DNA from: Streptomyces sp. NBC_01116
GTDB taxonomy: Bacteria > Actinomycetota > Actinomycetes > Streptomycetales > Streptomycetaceae
DNA length: 64,000 nucleotides
Direction: 5' to 3'
NCBI RefSeq assembly: GCF_041435495.1
Contig: NZ_CP108644.1
Span: forward strand, 5,813,501-5,877,500
Shown: in pieces, positions 57,411 to 64,000 of the stretch
Layout: each line of letters opens with the position of its first letter
Numbering within the stretch: the first letter of the stretch is position 1
Translations under genes and position numbers: made by a program
Notes under the pieces: generated by a model
Told to the model about the DNA's origin: nothing
Seen by the model: only the letters and a program-made list of their open reading frames with translations
The model's database searches: none

Positions 57411-58418
57411 GTGTCTGCCGCTGATACCAAGGCCGCCGGGCCGCCGGTACCCGTACCCCCCGACCCGCAGGTGACCGGGAAGTCGTCCGTCGACGACGAT
57501 GCGCCCCGGGTGCAGAAGAGGAAGCGGAAGAAGGGGGAACTGCTCCCCTATCTCCTGATCCTCCCGGCGATCGTGGCGATCGCCGCCGTCTACCTCTACC
57601 CGCTCAGCAAGACGGTCATCATGTCCTTCCAGGACATGGGCCGCCGTGAGCTGTGGTCCGGAGAGCCCGCTCCCTGGGTCGGCTTCGAGCAGTTCACCAA
57701 CATCCTCGGCGACTCCGAGTTCTGGTGGGTCACCTTCCGCACCGTCGTCTTCATGGTCGTCTGCGTGACGCTGACCATGGGGATCGGTCTGCTCGTCGCC
57801 CTGCTGATGCGCAAGCTCTCCACCTGGGTCCGGCTGGTGCTCACCGCCTGCCTCATCGCCGCCTGGTCGATGCCGCTGATGGTCGCCGCCTCGATCTTCC
57901 GGTTCATGGCCGACTCCGACTACGGCCTGATCAACACCCTGATCGCCAAGGTCGTCGGCGAGGACTGGCTCGGACACAACTGGTACCTCGACCCGATCCA
58001 GGGCTTCGGCATCATCACCCTGCTGGTCGTCTGGGGCGCCATCCCGTTCGTCGTCGTCACCCTGTACGCCGCCCTCACCCAGGTCCCCCAGGAGCTGGAG
58101 GAGGCCGCCGCCCTCGACGGCGCCAGCGCGTACGGCATCTACAAGTTCGTCACCTGGCCGGTCATCAAGCCGGTCTTCACCATGGTCGCCACCCTCTCGG
58201 TGATCTGGGACTTCAACGTCTTCGGCCAGATCTGGCTGTTGCGCGGCAACAAGCCCGAGCCGGAGTACGAGACCCTCGGCCTCTACTCCTACTCCAAGGC
58301 GTTCGAGTCCACCTCCTTCAGCCAGGGCACCGCGATCGCCCTGATCACGGTGCTGCTGCTGTCCGGCGTGGCCGTGTACTACCTGCGCCAGCTCATGAAG
58401 ACGGGAGAGGTCGAATGA
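57411..58418 (+). CDS. dasB: Chitobiose ABC transporter permease DasB
   Basis: A 335-residue permease of the sugar CUT1 type. An N-terminal polar stretch (1-45) precedes six membrane helices, starting with LLPYLLILPAIVAIAAVYLYPL. The EAA-loop EEAAALDGASAYGIYKFVTWP (~224-244) contacts the ATPase subunit; the ATPase, MsiK, is encoded elsewhere in known systems. GTG start with GGAAGG. The stop overlaps dasC by 4 nt. Confidence 0.94.
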   Translation: MSAADTKAAGPPVPVPPDPQVTGKSSVDDDAPRVQKRKRKKGELLPYLLILPAIVAIAAVYLYPLSKTVIMSFQDMGRRELWSGEPAPWVGFEQFTNILGDSEFWWVTFRTVVFMVVCVTLTMGIGLLVALLMRKLSTWVRLVLTACLIAAWSMPLMVAASIFRFMADSDYGLINTLIAKVVGEDWLGHNWYLDPIQGFGIITLLVVWGAIPFVVVTLYAALTQVPQELEEAAALDGASAYGIYKFVTWPVIKPVFTMVATLSVIWDFNVFGQIWLLRGNKPEPEYETLGLYSYSKAFESTSFSQGTAIALITVLLLSGVAVYYLRQLMKTGEVE

Positions 58419-59278
58419 GCAGCTCGACCCAGACGACACAGGCGCTGCGGCCCGACCGCAAGAAGAGCCGGCTGCACTTCGACCTGATCGGCCTCGGCAT
58501 CGCCCTGGTCATGGTCTTCCCGGTCTACTGGCTGATCATCAGCGCCCTGCGGCCCAACCACGAGATCCGCAGCTACGACCAGACCCTGTGGCCCACGTCG
58601 ATCACCTTCGACAACTTCGTCCGGGCGACCGAGCAGCAGAACTTCGCCACCGCCATCCAGTCCAGCCTGATCGTCGCGGTCACCGCGGTGGTCGGCGGCA
58701 TGATCATCGCGACCCTGGCGGCCCTGGCCATCGGCCGGTTCCGGTTCTTCGGCCGCAAGGCCCTGGTCCTGATCATGATCCTGGTCCAGATGCTGCCGCC
58801 GACGGCGATGCTCATCCCGATCTACGCCCAGCTCAACGCGATGGGTGGGATCGACGAGTACTGGGGCCTGATCGTCGTCTACCTGGTCTCCACACTGCCC
58901 TTCGCCACCATCATGATCCGCGGCTTCGTCGTGAACATCCCGGTGGAGCTGGAGGAGTCGGCGATGGTGGACGGGTGCACCCGCTTCCAGGCCTTCCGCC
59001 GCGTGATCTTCCCGCTGCTGGCCCCCGGGCTCGCCGCCGCTTCGATCTTCGCCCTGGTGAACGCGTGGAACGAATACCTCTTCGCGTACATCCTGATCAA
59101 CGACAACTCCAAGTACACGCTGAACGTTTGGCTGATGACGTTCACGACCGAGCGCGGAACGGACTACGGCGCCCTCATGGCGGCGTCGACCATGATCGCC
59201 CTCCCCGTCGTCGTGTTCTTCATGATCATCCAGAAGAAGATGGCCGCAGGCCTCACTTCCGGCGCCGTGAAGGGATAG
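58415..59278 (+). CDS. dasC: Chitobiose ABC transporter permease DasC
   Basis: A 287-residue second permease with six membrane helices (LIGLGIALVMVFPVYWLII first) and the EAA loop EESAMVDGCTRFQAFRRVIFP near residue 187. It pairs with DasB to form the pore. The ATG overlaps the dasB stop (ATGA). The next gene follows by 9 nt, so dasD is in the same transcript. Confidence 0.94.
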   Translation: MSSSTQTTQALRPDRKKSRLHFDLIGLGIALVMVFPVYWLIISALRPNHEIRSYDQTLWPTSITFDNFVRATEQQNFATAIQSSLIVAVTAVVGGMIIATLAALAIGRFRFFGRKALVLIMILVQMLPPTAMLIPIYAQLNAMGGIDEYWGLIVVYLVSTLPFATIMIRGFVVNIPVELEESAMVDGCTRFQAFRRVIFPLLAPGLAAASIFALVNAWNEYLFAYILINDNSKYTLNVWLMTFTTERGTDYGALMAASTMIALPVVVFFMIIQKKMAAGLTSGAVKG

Positions 59279-59287
59279 TGCGGGCCC

Positions 59288-60817
59288 ATGACCACCCTCG
59301 TTTCCACCACGGACACCGTGACGCGCGACGCGCTCGCCGTGCTCCAGCCCGGGTTCACCGGCACCACCGCACCGGACTGGCTGCTGCGCCGCGTCGGTGA
59401 AGGCCTCGCCTCCGTCGGGCTGTTCGGCCGCAACATCACCTCGCCCGAACAGCTGACCGCCCTCACCGAGCGGCTCCGCTCCGAGCGGGACGACGTCCTC
59501 GTCGCCATCGACGAGGAGGGCGGCGACGTGACCCGCCTGGAGGTCACGCACGGCTCCTCCTTCCCCGGCAACTTCGCCCTCGGCTCGGTGGACGACGTCC
59601 ACCTCACCCGGGCCGTCGCCCAGGAGCTCGGCCGCCGGCTCGCCGAGTGCGGCGTCAACCTCAACTGGGCGCCGTCCGCCGACGTCAATTCCAACCCGGG
59701 CAACCCGGTCATCGGCGTGCGCTCCTTCGGCGCCGACACCCGCCTGGCCGCCCGGCACACCGCCGCGTACATCGAGGGGCTCCAGGCCGCCGGCGTCGCC
59801 GCCTGCACCAAGCACTTCCCCGGGCACGGCGACACCGCGGTCGACTCGCACCTGGCGCTGCCCCGCATCGACGTGGACCTCGACACCCTGCACGCCCGTG
59901 AACTGGTGCCCTTCCGGGCGGCCATCGCCGCGGGTTCCAAATCGGTGATGAGCGCGCATATCCTGCTTCCCGCACTCGACCCGGACCGCCCGGCGACCCT
60001 GAGCCCGCAGATCCTCACCGGTCTGCTGCGCCAGGAGCTGGGTTACGACGGCCTGATCGTCACCGACGCCGTGGAGATGGACGCCATCGCCGGTACGTAC
60101 GGCATCGAGCGCGGGTCCGTCCTCGCCCTCGCGGCGGGCGCCGACGCCATCTGTGTGGGCGGCGGCCTGGCCGACGAGGAGACGGTGCTGCGGCTGCGCG
60201 ACGCCCTCGTCGCGGCCGTGCGCAGCGGGGACCTGACCGAGGAGCGGCTCGCCGACGCGGCCGCCCGTGTACGAGCCCTGGCGTCCTGGACGCAGAGGGC
60301 CCGGGGGGATGTCCCGGAGCCGGGCGCGGCAGTGCAGGAGGGGACCGCGCCCGGCACCGGAGTCAGCTCCGACATCGGTCTGGTCGCCGCCCGCCGCGCG
60401 GTCCGGGTGACCGGGGCCGGCGACCGGCTGACCGGTGCGGCGTACGTCGCCTCGTTCAGCGCGGTGGCGAACATCGCGGTCGGCGACGAGACCCCGTGGG
60501 GCATCGCCGCCGAGCTGGGCAGGATCCTGCCCGGCACCGGCGCGGACACCTACACCGACCAGGCCGCCGCTCCGGCGGACGAGATCCTGGCGGCGGCGGG
60601 GGAGCGGCGCATCGTCGCCGTGGTCCGCGACGAGCACCGGCACGCCTGGATGGGCGCCGCGCTCGACGTCCTGCTCGCGGCCCGCCCGGACACGATCGTG
60701 GTCGAGATGGGCCTGCCCCAGTCGACCCCGCGCGGTTCGCTGCACATCGCGACCCACGGCGCTGCCCGGGTCTGCGGCCTGGCAGCGGCGGAAGCGATCA
60801 CCGGCACGAACGCCTGA
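59288..60817 (+). CDS. dasD: Glycoside hydrolase family 3 beta-N-acetylglucosaminidase
   Basis: A 509-residue GH3 enzyme. KHFPGHGDT (175-183) with His188 forms the NagZ-type catalytic acid dyad, and IVTDAVEMDAI contains the nucleophile (Asp260). No signal peptide, so it acts in the cytoplasm, splitting imported chitobiose into GlcNAc. A C-terminal ~170-residue domain follows the barrel. It is 9 nt after dasC; the name dasD follows the S. coelicolor gene downstream of dasABC. A hairpin and repeats end the transcript. Confidence 0.9.
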   Translation: MTTLVSTTDTVTRDALAVLQPGFTGTTAPDWLLRRVGEGLASVGLFGRNITSPEQLTALTERLRSERDDVLVAIDEEGGDVTRLEVTHGSSFPGNFALGSVDDVHLTRAVAQELGRRLAECGVNLNWAPSADVNSNPGNPVIGVRSFGADTRLAARHTAAYIEGLQAAGVAACTKHFPGHGDTAVDSHLALPRIDVDLDTLHARELVPFRAAIAAGSKSVMSAHILLPALDPDRPATLSPQILTGLLRQELGYDGLIVTDAVEMDAIAGTYGIERGSVLALAAGADAICVGGGLADEETVLRLRDALVAAVRSGDLTEERLADAAARVRALASWTQRARGDVPEPGAAVQEGTAPGTGVSSDIGLVAARRAVRVTGAGDRLTGAAYVASFSAVANIAVGDETPWGIAAELGRILPGTGADTYTDQAAAPADEILAAAGERRIVAVVRDEHRHAWMGAALDVLLAARPDTIVVEMGLPQSTPRGSLHIATHGAARVCGLAAAEAITGTNA

Positions 60818-60822
60818 CGCGC

Positions 60823-60861
60823 TTTCGAGCCCGTCCGGCGATTTTCGAGCCCGTCCGGCGA
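60823..60861. repeat. Tandem copy of a Streptomyces-type intergenic repeat
   Basis: TTTCGAGCCCGTCCGGCGA occurs at 60823-60841 and 60843-60861, a 20-bp period. From memory this sequence recurs in many Streptomyces intergenic regions near 3' ends of genes. Confidence 0.7.
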
Positions 60862-60888
60862 GAGGACAAGGCCTCACGCCGGACGGGC
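60849..60888. terminator. Inverted repeat terminator between dasD and nagB
   Basis: GCCCGTCCGGCG (60849-60860) pairs with CGCCGGACGGGC (60877-60888), a 12-bp stem with a 16-nt loop. It uses the second copy of the dispersed repeat as its left arm and lies between the convergent dasD and nagB genes. Confidence 0.75.
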
Positions 60889-60915
60889 CGCACCAAGCAC
60901 GACACCGCACGGCAA

Positions 60916-60948
60916 AGGGCCGGGACACCGTAAAGGCGTCCCGGCCCT
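60916..60948 (-). terminator. Terminator hairpin after nagB
   Basis: An 11-bp perfect stem (60916-60926 with 60938-60948) with an 11-nt loop, 28 nt past the nagB stop. Confidence 0.75.
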
Positions 60949-60976
60949 CGGCCGTACGAGGGGCAGGGCCCGAGCC

Positions 60977-61762
60977 CTACAGCCCCTGCCACCCCGGCTT
61001 CGCCGCATACGTGGCGCGGAAGTAGTCCGCCAGCTTCAGCTTCGACGCCGCCGCCTCGTCCACGACCACCGTCGCGTGTGGATGCAGCTGGAGCGCGGAG
61101 GCCGGCACGATCGAGGCGATGGGTCCCTCCACCGTCTGGGCGACGGCCTCCGCCTTGCCCTCACCGGTGGCCAGCAGGATCGGGTGACGCGAGTCCAGGA
61201 TCGTCCCGATGCCCTGCGTGATCACGTGGTGGGGCACCTGCTCGATGTCGTCGTCGAAGAAGCGCGCGTTGTCGACCCGGGTCTGCTGCGTCAGCGTCTT
61301 GATCCGGGTGCGGGAGGCGAGCGAGGAGCACGGCTCGTTGAAGCCGATGTGCCCGTCCGTGCCGATGCCCAGGAGCTGGAGGTCGACCCCGCCGGCCTCG
61401 GCCAGCGCCCGGTCGTAGGCCTCGCAGGCCGCCTGGACGTCCTCGGCCGACCCGTCGGGGCCCATGAAGGAGGACTCGGAGAGCCCGAGCGGCTCGATGA
61501 CCTCGCGCAGCACCACGGAGCGGTACGACTCCGGGTGGCCCGCGGGCAGCCCGACGTACTCGTCGAGCTGGCAGATCCGGGCGCGCGACGCGTCGACCGC
61601 CCCGGAGGCGACCTTCGCCGCGAGCGCGCGGTAGATGGGCAGCGGGGTCGAGCCGGTCGCAACGCCGAGCAGGGCGTCGGGCTTGCGGGCGATCAGCGTG
61701 GCGATGGCCTCCGCGATCAGTTCGCCGCCTGCCGCGGCGTCCGGGACGATGACAACTTCCAC
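60977..61762 (-). CDS. nagB: Glucosamine-6-phosphate deaminase
   Basis: A 261-residue NagB that converts glucosamine-6-phosphate to fructose-6-phosphate and ammonia, removing the DasR inducer. Key residues: phosphate loop ATGSTP (35-40), Asp67 in LDEYVG, and Asp136/His138/Glu143 in GTDGHIGFNEP. The GTG at 61762 gives the length of the S. coelicolor enzyme as remembered; longer readings would cross the DasR operator. It converges on dasD and is controlled by the dre site 31 bp before its start. Confidence 0.95.
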   Translation of the reverse strand: MEVVIVPDAAAGGELIAEAIATLIARKPDALLGVATGSTPLPIYRALAAKVASGAVDASRARICQLDEYVGLPAGHPESYRSVVLREVIEPLGLSESSFMGPDGSAEDVQAACEAYDRALAEAGGVDLQLLGIGTDGHIGFNEPCSSLASRTRIKTLTQQTRVDNARFFDDDIEQVPHHVITQGIGTILDSRHPILLATGEGKAEAVAQTVEGPIASIVPASALQLHPHATVVVDEAAASKLKLADYFRATYAAKPGWQGL

Positions 61763-61792
61763 GCTGTGCCTGCCGATCTGACTAGGGGAGCC

Positions 61793-61808
61793 GGTGGTAT
61801 AGACCAAT
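61793..61808. promoter_or_regulatory. DasR operator (dre) upstream of nagB
   Basis: Matches the dre consensus at 12 of 16 positions, including TGGT and TAGACCA. It lies 31 bp upstream of the nagB start, as known for DasR control of nagB. The 302-bp gap to the SIS gene also holds a 16-bp tandem repeat. Confidence 0.85.
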
Positions 61809-61948
61809 CAAGTTCCCAATTTAGCAGAATCGAGCAGCCGTACGGTGAACAGTCCGCCCATCGGCCGCCCCGTACGCAGCCGGGCCCCCGCACGCCCCGG
61901 CCCGCTGGCGGGCCACCGCATTGCCTGGTCGACTTGGACCGGTACGGC

Positions 61949-62012
61949 GCGGATCGCGCACGGTGCGGATCGCGCTCCTCGCGGATCGCGCTCCTCGCGG
62001 ATCGCGCACCTC
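61949..62012. repeat. Four 16-bp tandem units before the SIS gene
   Basis: Units at 61949-61964, 61965-61980, 61981-61996 and 61997-62012 share GCGGATCGCGCTCCTC; the second and third are identical, the fourth has one change and the first differs at its end. The array lies 53 bp before the SIS gene start. Confidence 0.9.
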
Positions 62013-62064
62013 GCGCACGCGCCGTCCCGTACGCCGTTTGCCGCCAGCGCAGGGAGGCCCCCAC

Positions 62065-63147
62065 ATGTCCGCCACCCCTCCGGCCGACCCGGGCGGCCAG
62101 GGCGACGAGCCCGGCCGCATCATGTCCGGCGAGATGGCCGAGCAGCCCGCGATGCTGCGCCGCATCCTCGAACAGGGCGCGCCGCGCATCCGCGAGGTCG
62201 CCGCCGAGATCGCCGCCCGGAAGCCCCGGTTCGTGCTGCTCACCGCCCGGGGCACGTCGGACAACGCGGCGCTGTACGCGAAGTACCTGCTGGAGATCCG
62301 CCTCGGGCTGCCCTGCGGACTGGCCTCGATGTCCACCACGACGGCCTACGGGGCCCGGCCGGACCTGCGGGACGTCCTGGTGGTCACCGTCAGCCAGTCG
62401 GGCGGCTCGCCGGACCTGGTGGCCTCCACGAGAGCCGCCAGGGAGGCCGGGGCGGTCACCCTCGCCGTCACCAACAACCCGGACTCAGCGCTGGCGGCGG
62501 TCTCCGAGTACCACATCGACATCCTGGCGGGCCCGGAGAAGGCGCTCCCGGCCACCAAGACGTACACCGCCTCGCTCCTCTCCCTCTACCTCTTCGTGGC
62601 GGGGCTGGGCGGCCACGACGGAACGGAGGCCGCCGCGGGGCTGCCCGACCTCGCGGGCGCGATCCTGGGCCGCCGGGCCGAGGTCAAGGCGCTGGCCTCG
62701 CGGTACCGCTTCGCCGAGCGCATGGTGATCACCTCGCGCGGCTACGGCTACCCGACGGCCAAGGAAGCGGCCCTGAAGCTGATGGAGACCAGCTACATCC
62801 CCGCTCTCTCCTACTCCGGCGCGGATCTCCTGCACGGACCGCTGGCGATGGTCGACAACATCTCCCCGGTGATCGCCGTGGTCACCGACGGCCGGGGCGG
62901 CGAGGCCCTCCAGCCGGTGCTGGACCGGCTGCGCGGACGCGGTGCGGACCTCTTCGTGGTCGGCCCCAAGGCCCAGGTGGAGGCGGCCTCGGCCGGCTTC
63001 GCGCTGCCCACGGCGGGCGTCCCGGAGGAGTTGCAGCCGATCCTGGAGATCCTGCCGCTGCAACTGCTGGCGTACGAGGTGACGATCGCCCGGGGCCAGG
63101 ATCCGGACGCGCCCCGCGCCCTGGCCAAGGTCACCGAGACCCGCTGA
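62065..63147 (+). CDS. SIS-domain sugar-phosphate isomerase/deaminase-like protein
   Basis: A 360-residue protein made of two SIS (sugar isomerase) domains, like the C-terminal isomerase half of GlmS but without a glutaminase domain. VSQSGGSPDLVAST and TARGTSDNAALYA in the first half bind sugar phosphate; MVITSRGYGYPTAKEAALKLMET and LLHGPLAMV in the second half are GlmS-type. The ATG at 62065 follows AGGGAGG. Divergent from nagB, it may interconvert or deaminate an amino-sugar phosphate, feeding the same pathway as DasR's effector (inference). Confidence 0.9.
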   Translation: MSATPPADPGGQGDEPGRIMSGEMAEQPAMLRRILEQGAPRIREVAAEIAARKPRFVLLTARGTSDNAALYAKYLLEIRLGLPCGLASMSTTTAYGARPDLRDVLVVTVSQSGGSPDLVASTRAAREAGAVTLAVTNNPDSALAAVSEYHIDILAGPEKALPATKTYTASLLSLYLFVAGLGGHDGTEAAAGLPDLAGAILGRRAEVKALASRYRFAERMVITSRGYGYPTAKEAALKLMETSYIPALSYSGADLLHGPLAMVDNISPVIAVVTDGRGGEALQPVLDRLRGRGADLFVVGPKAQVEAASAGFALPTAGVPEELQPILEILPLQLLAYEVTIARGQDPDAPRALAKVTETR

Positions 63148-63360
63148 GGTCACGGAGGCGGTGACGCGGCCCGGAAACACCCGCGGGCCGCGGCGCCAGA
63201 GCGGGACCCTCAGCCCACCCGGCACCGCAGCCCGGAGCTACCTGGCCGGCGGTGTGCGGTGCCCCCGGCCACTGGAGGCACCGGCGCAGTCAGGGCAGAG
63301 AGTGCCGGAGCCTCGGTCCGCTCTCCTGTGCGGGGAGAGCGGAGGTCGTGATGTGTTCAT

Positions 63361-63376
63361 TGTGGACTAGACCAAT
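63361..63376. promoter_or_regulatory. Candidate DasR operator upstream of the histidine kinase
   Basis: TGTGGACTAGACCAAT matches the dre consensus at 12 of 16 positions, with the central CTAGACCA intact. It is the most striking element in the 360-bp gene-free stretch 63148-63507 between the SIS gene and the kinase; nothing else was recognised there. Confidence 0.5.
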
Positions 63377-63507
63377 TGCCCGTGTCCATCCATGTGCACG
63401 ACATTCTCGGGCGGGAGTCCGCGCCTGTCCATCGTCGTACCTCCATGGCACGGCCCGGCGGGCCGATCGGTTCGAACGCCCGAGGCAACCCCAGGTACGC
63501 TCCACAC

Positions 63508-64000
63508 GTGCCCTCCATGAACGACCTCGTCCACCAGCACACCGCTCTGAGCGACACCGACCTCGAGTGGCTCCATCTGCTGGTCTCGGAGTGGCAGCTG
63601 CTCTCCGATCTGTCCTTCGCCGACCTCGTGCTGTGGGTCCCCACCCGCGACGGCACGCGGTATGTCTCCGTCGCCCAGATGCGCCCCAACACCGGGCCCA
63701 CCTCCTACCAGGACGACATGGTCGGCCACCTGGTGCCGCGCGGCCGCCGCCCGCTGCTGGACGCCGCCCTGGACGAGGGCCGGATCGTGCGCGAGGGCGA
63801 CCCGGAGTGGCGCGAGGAGGTCCCCGTACGGGTCGAGTCCATCCCGGTACGCCGTGAGGGCCGGGTGCTCGGCGTCATCGCCCGCAACACCAACCTGCTC
63901 ACCGTGCGCACCCCCTCCCGGCTGGAGCTCACCTACCTCCAGTCCGCCTCCGACCTGGCCCAGATGATCGCCGCCGGGGCGTTCCCCTTCCCCGGCCAGC
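63508..64000 (+). CDS. PdtaS-like sensor histidine kinase, N-terminal part
   Basis: The first 164 residues of a gene cut by the window edge. The sequence (LVSEWQLLSDLSFADLVLWVPTRDG, AQMRPNTGPTSYQDDMVG, VRVESIPVRREGRVLGVIARN) matches the N-terminal GAF-like sensor of the actinobacterial PdtaS-type two-component kinases; PAS and HisKA_2/HATPase parts should lie outside the window. Start taken as GTG at 63508; ATG at 63517 is an alternative. Cytoplasmic, since no membrane helix is visible. Signal unknown. Confidence 0.88.
   Translation, partial: MPSMNDLVHQHTALSDTDLEWLHLLVSEWQLLSDLSFADLVLWVPTRDGTRYVSVAQMRPNTGPTSYQDDMVGHLVPRGRRPLLDAALDEGRIVREGDPEWREEVPVRVESIPVRREGRVLGVIARNTNLLTVRTPSRLELTYLQSASDLAQMIAAGAFPFPGQ

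Noticed and set aside
61928..61943. DasR-like half sites TGGTC and GGACC before the SIS gene
   Set aside because: The half sites are separated by about 6 nt rather than the 2 nt of the dre core, so the geometry is wrong.

Overview
The window is a high-GC actinobacterial chromosome segment, almost certainly from Streptomyces. The evidence is the strong GC codon bias, frequent GTG starts, many 4-nt ATGA/GTGA gene overlaps, and recognisable Streptomyces loci: sigR-rsrA with its own sigma-R promoter, dasR/dasABC with nagB, a B12-riboswitch-controlled class Ia nrdAB operon, catR-katA, and hisN. Everything except one block looks like core chromosome in its usual order. The sequence is intact, with no transposase, integrase, phage gene, CRISPR array or rRNA seen.

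Layout. 1-9.0 kb: tail of an unknown gene, a TOMM-type ThiF/E1-like protein upstream of an ABC1/UbiB-like kinase, a YgjP-like metallopeptidase, a tight TerD-AIM24 / AIM24 / AIM24 operon, and a Nudix hydrolase coupled to a zincin-like protein. 9.0-16.2 kb: an SDR protein, moaE, a 56-residue membrane protein, a YlbL-type Lon-like protease, a PPA1309 protein and a UPF0182 membrane protein. 16.2-18.8 kb: two identical initiator tRNA-Met genes flanking a Sel1-repeat protein. 18.8-28.4 kb: catR/katA, a CBS protein, hisN, a TetR/SMR convergent pair, rsgA-aroA, an M50 peptidase, a SRAP/HMCES-like DNA-protein crosslink protein and a hydrolase. 28.4-33.7 kb: sigR-rsrA (thiol oxidative stress), a TPR protein, peptide deformylase, a secreted M15 peptidase and an nrdS-like GlxA/AraC regulator. 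34.0-37.7 kb: nrdA-nrdB under a cobalamin riboswitch. 37.8-41.6 kb: a GNAT acetyltransferase, a lipoprotein, and cstA with its small YbdD partner.

41.9-54.9 kb is the unusual part. A TrmB/LuxR-type regulator diverges from a long chain of mostly overlapping genes: a small unknown protein, GT2, LPG-flippase-like membrane protein, class III aminotransferase, SDR epimerase/dehydratase, UbiA-type prenyl transferase of the decaprenyl-phosphate phosphoribosyltransferase type, a second GT2, two membrane-anchored VanJ-like EEP phosphatases flanking a GT4, and an aldo/keto reductase. The chain ends at a 17-bp bidirectional hairpin. The gene set looks like a polyprenyl-linked, possibly amino-sugar, surface glycan pathway that I do not recognise as a described system. 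It sits between cstA and dasR, where Streptomyces coelicolor has only a few genes. A DasR-like operator core identical to the one before nagB lies at its head, which suggests control by N-acetylglucosamine status.

54.9-63.1 kb is the GlcNAc/chitobiose locus: dasR divergent from dasA-dasB-dasC (ABC importer) and dasD (GH3 hexosaminidase), with convergent nagB and a divergent SIS-domain gene. DasR operators are visible before dasA and nagB and possibly near 63.37 kb. The window ends inside a PdtaS-like sensor histidine kinase. Starts were chosen by ribosome binding site, overlap with the previous gene and family length. Functions rest on motifs read by eye, since no database search was possible.
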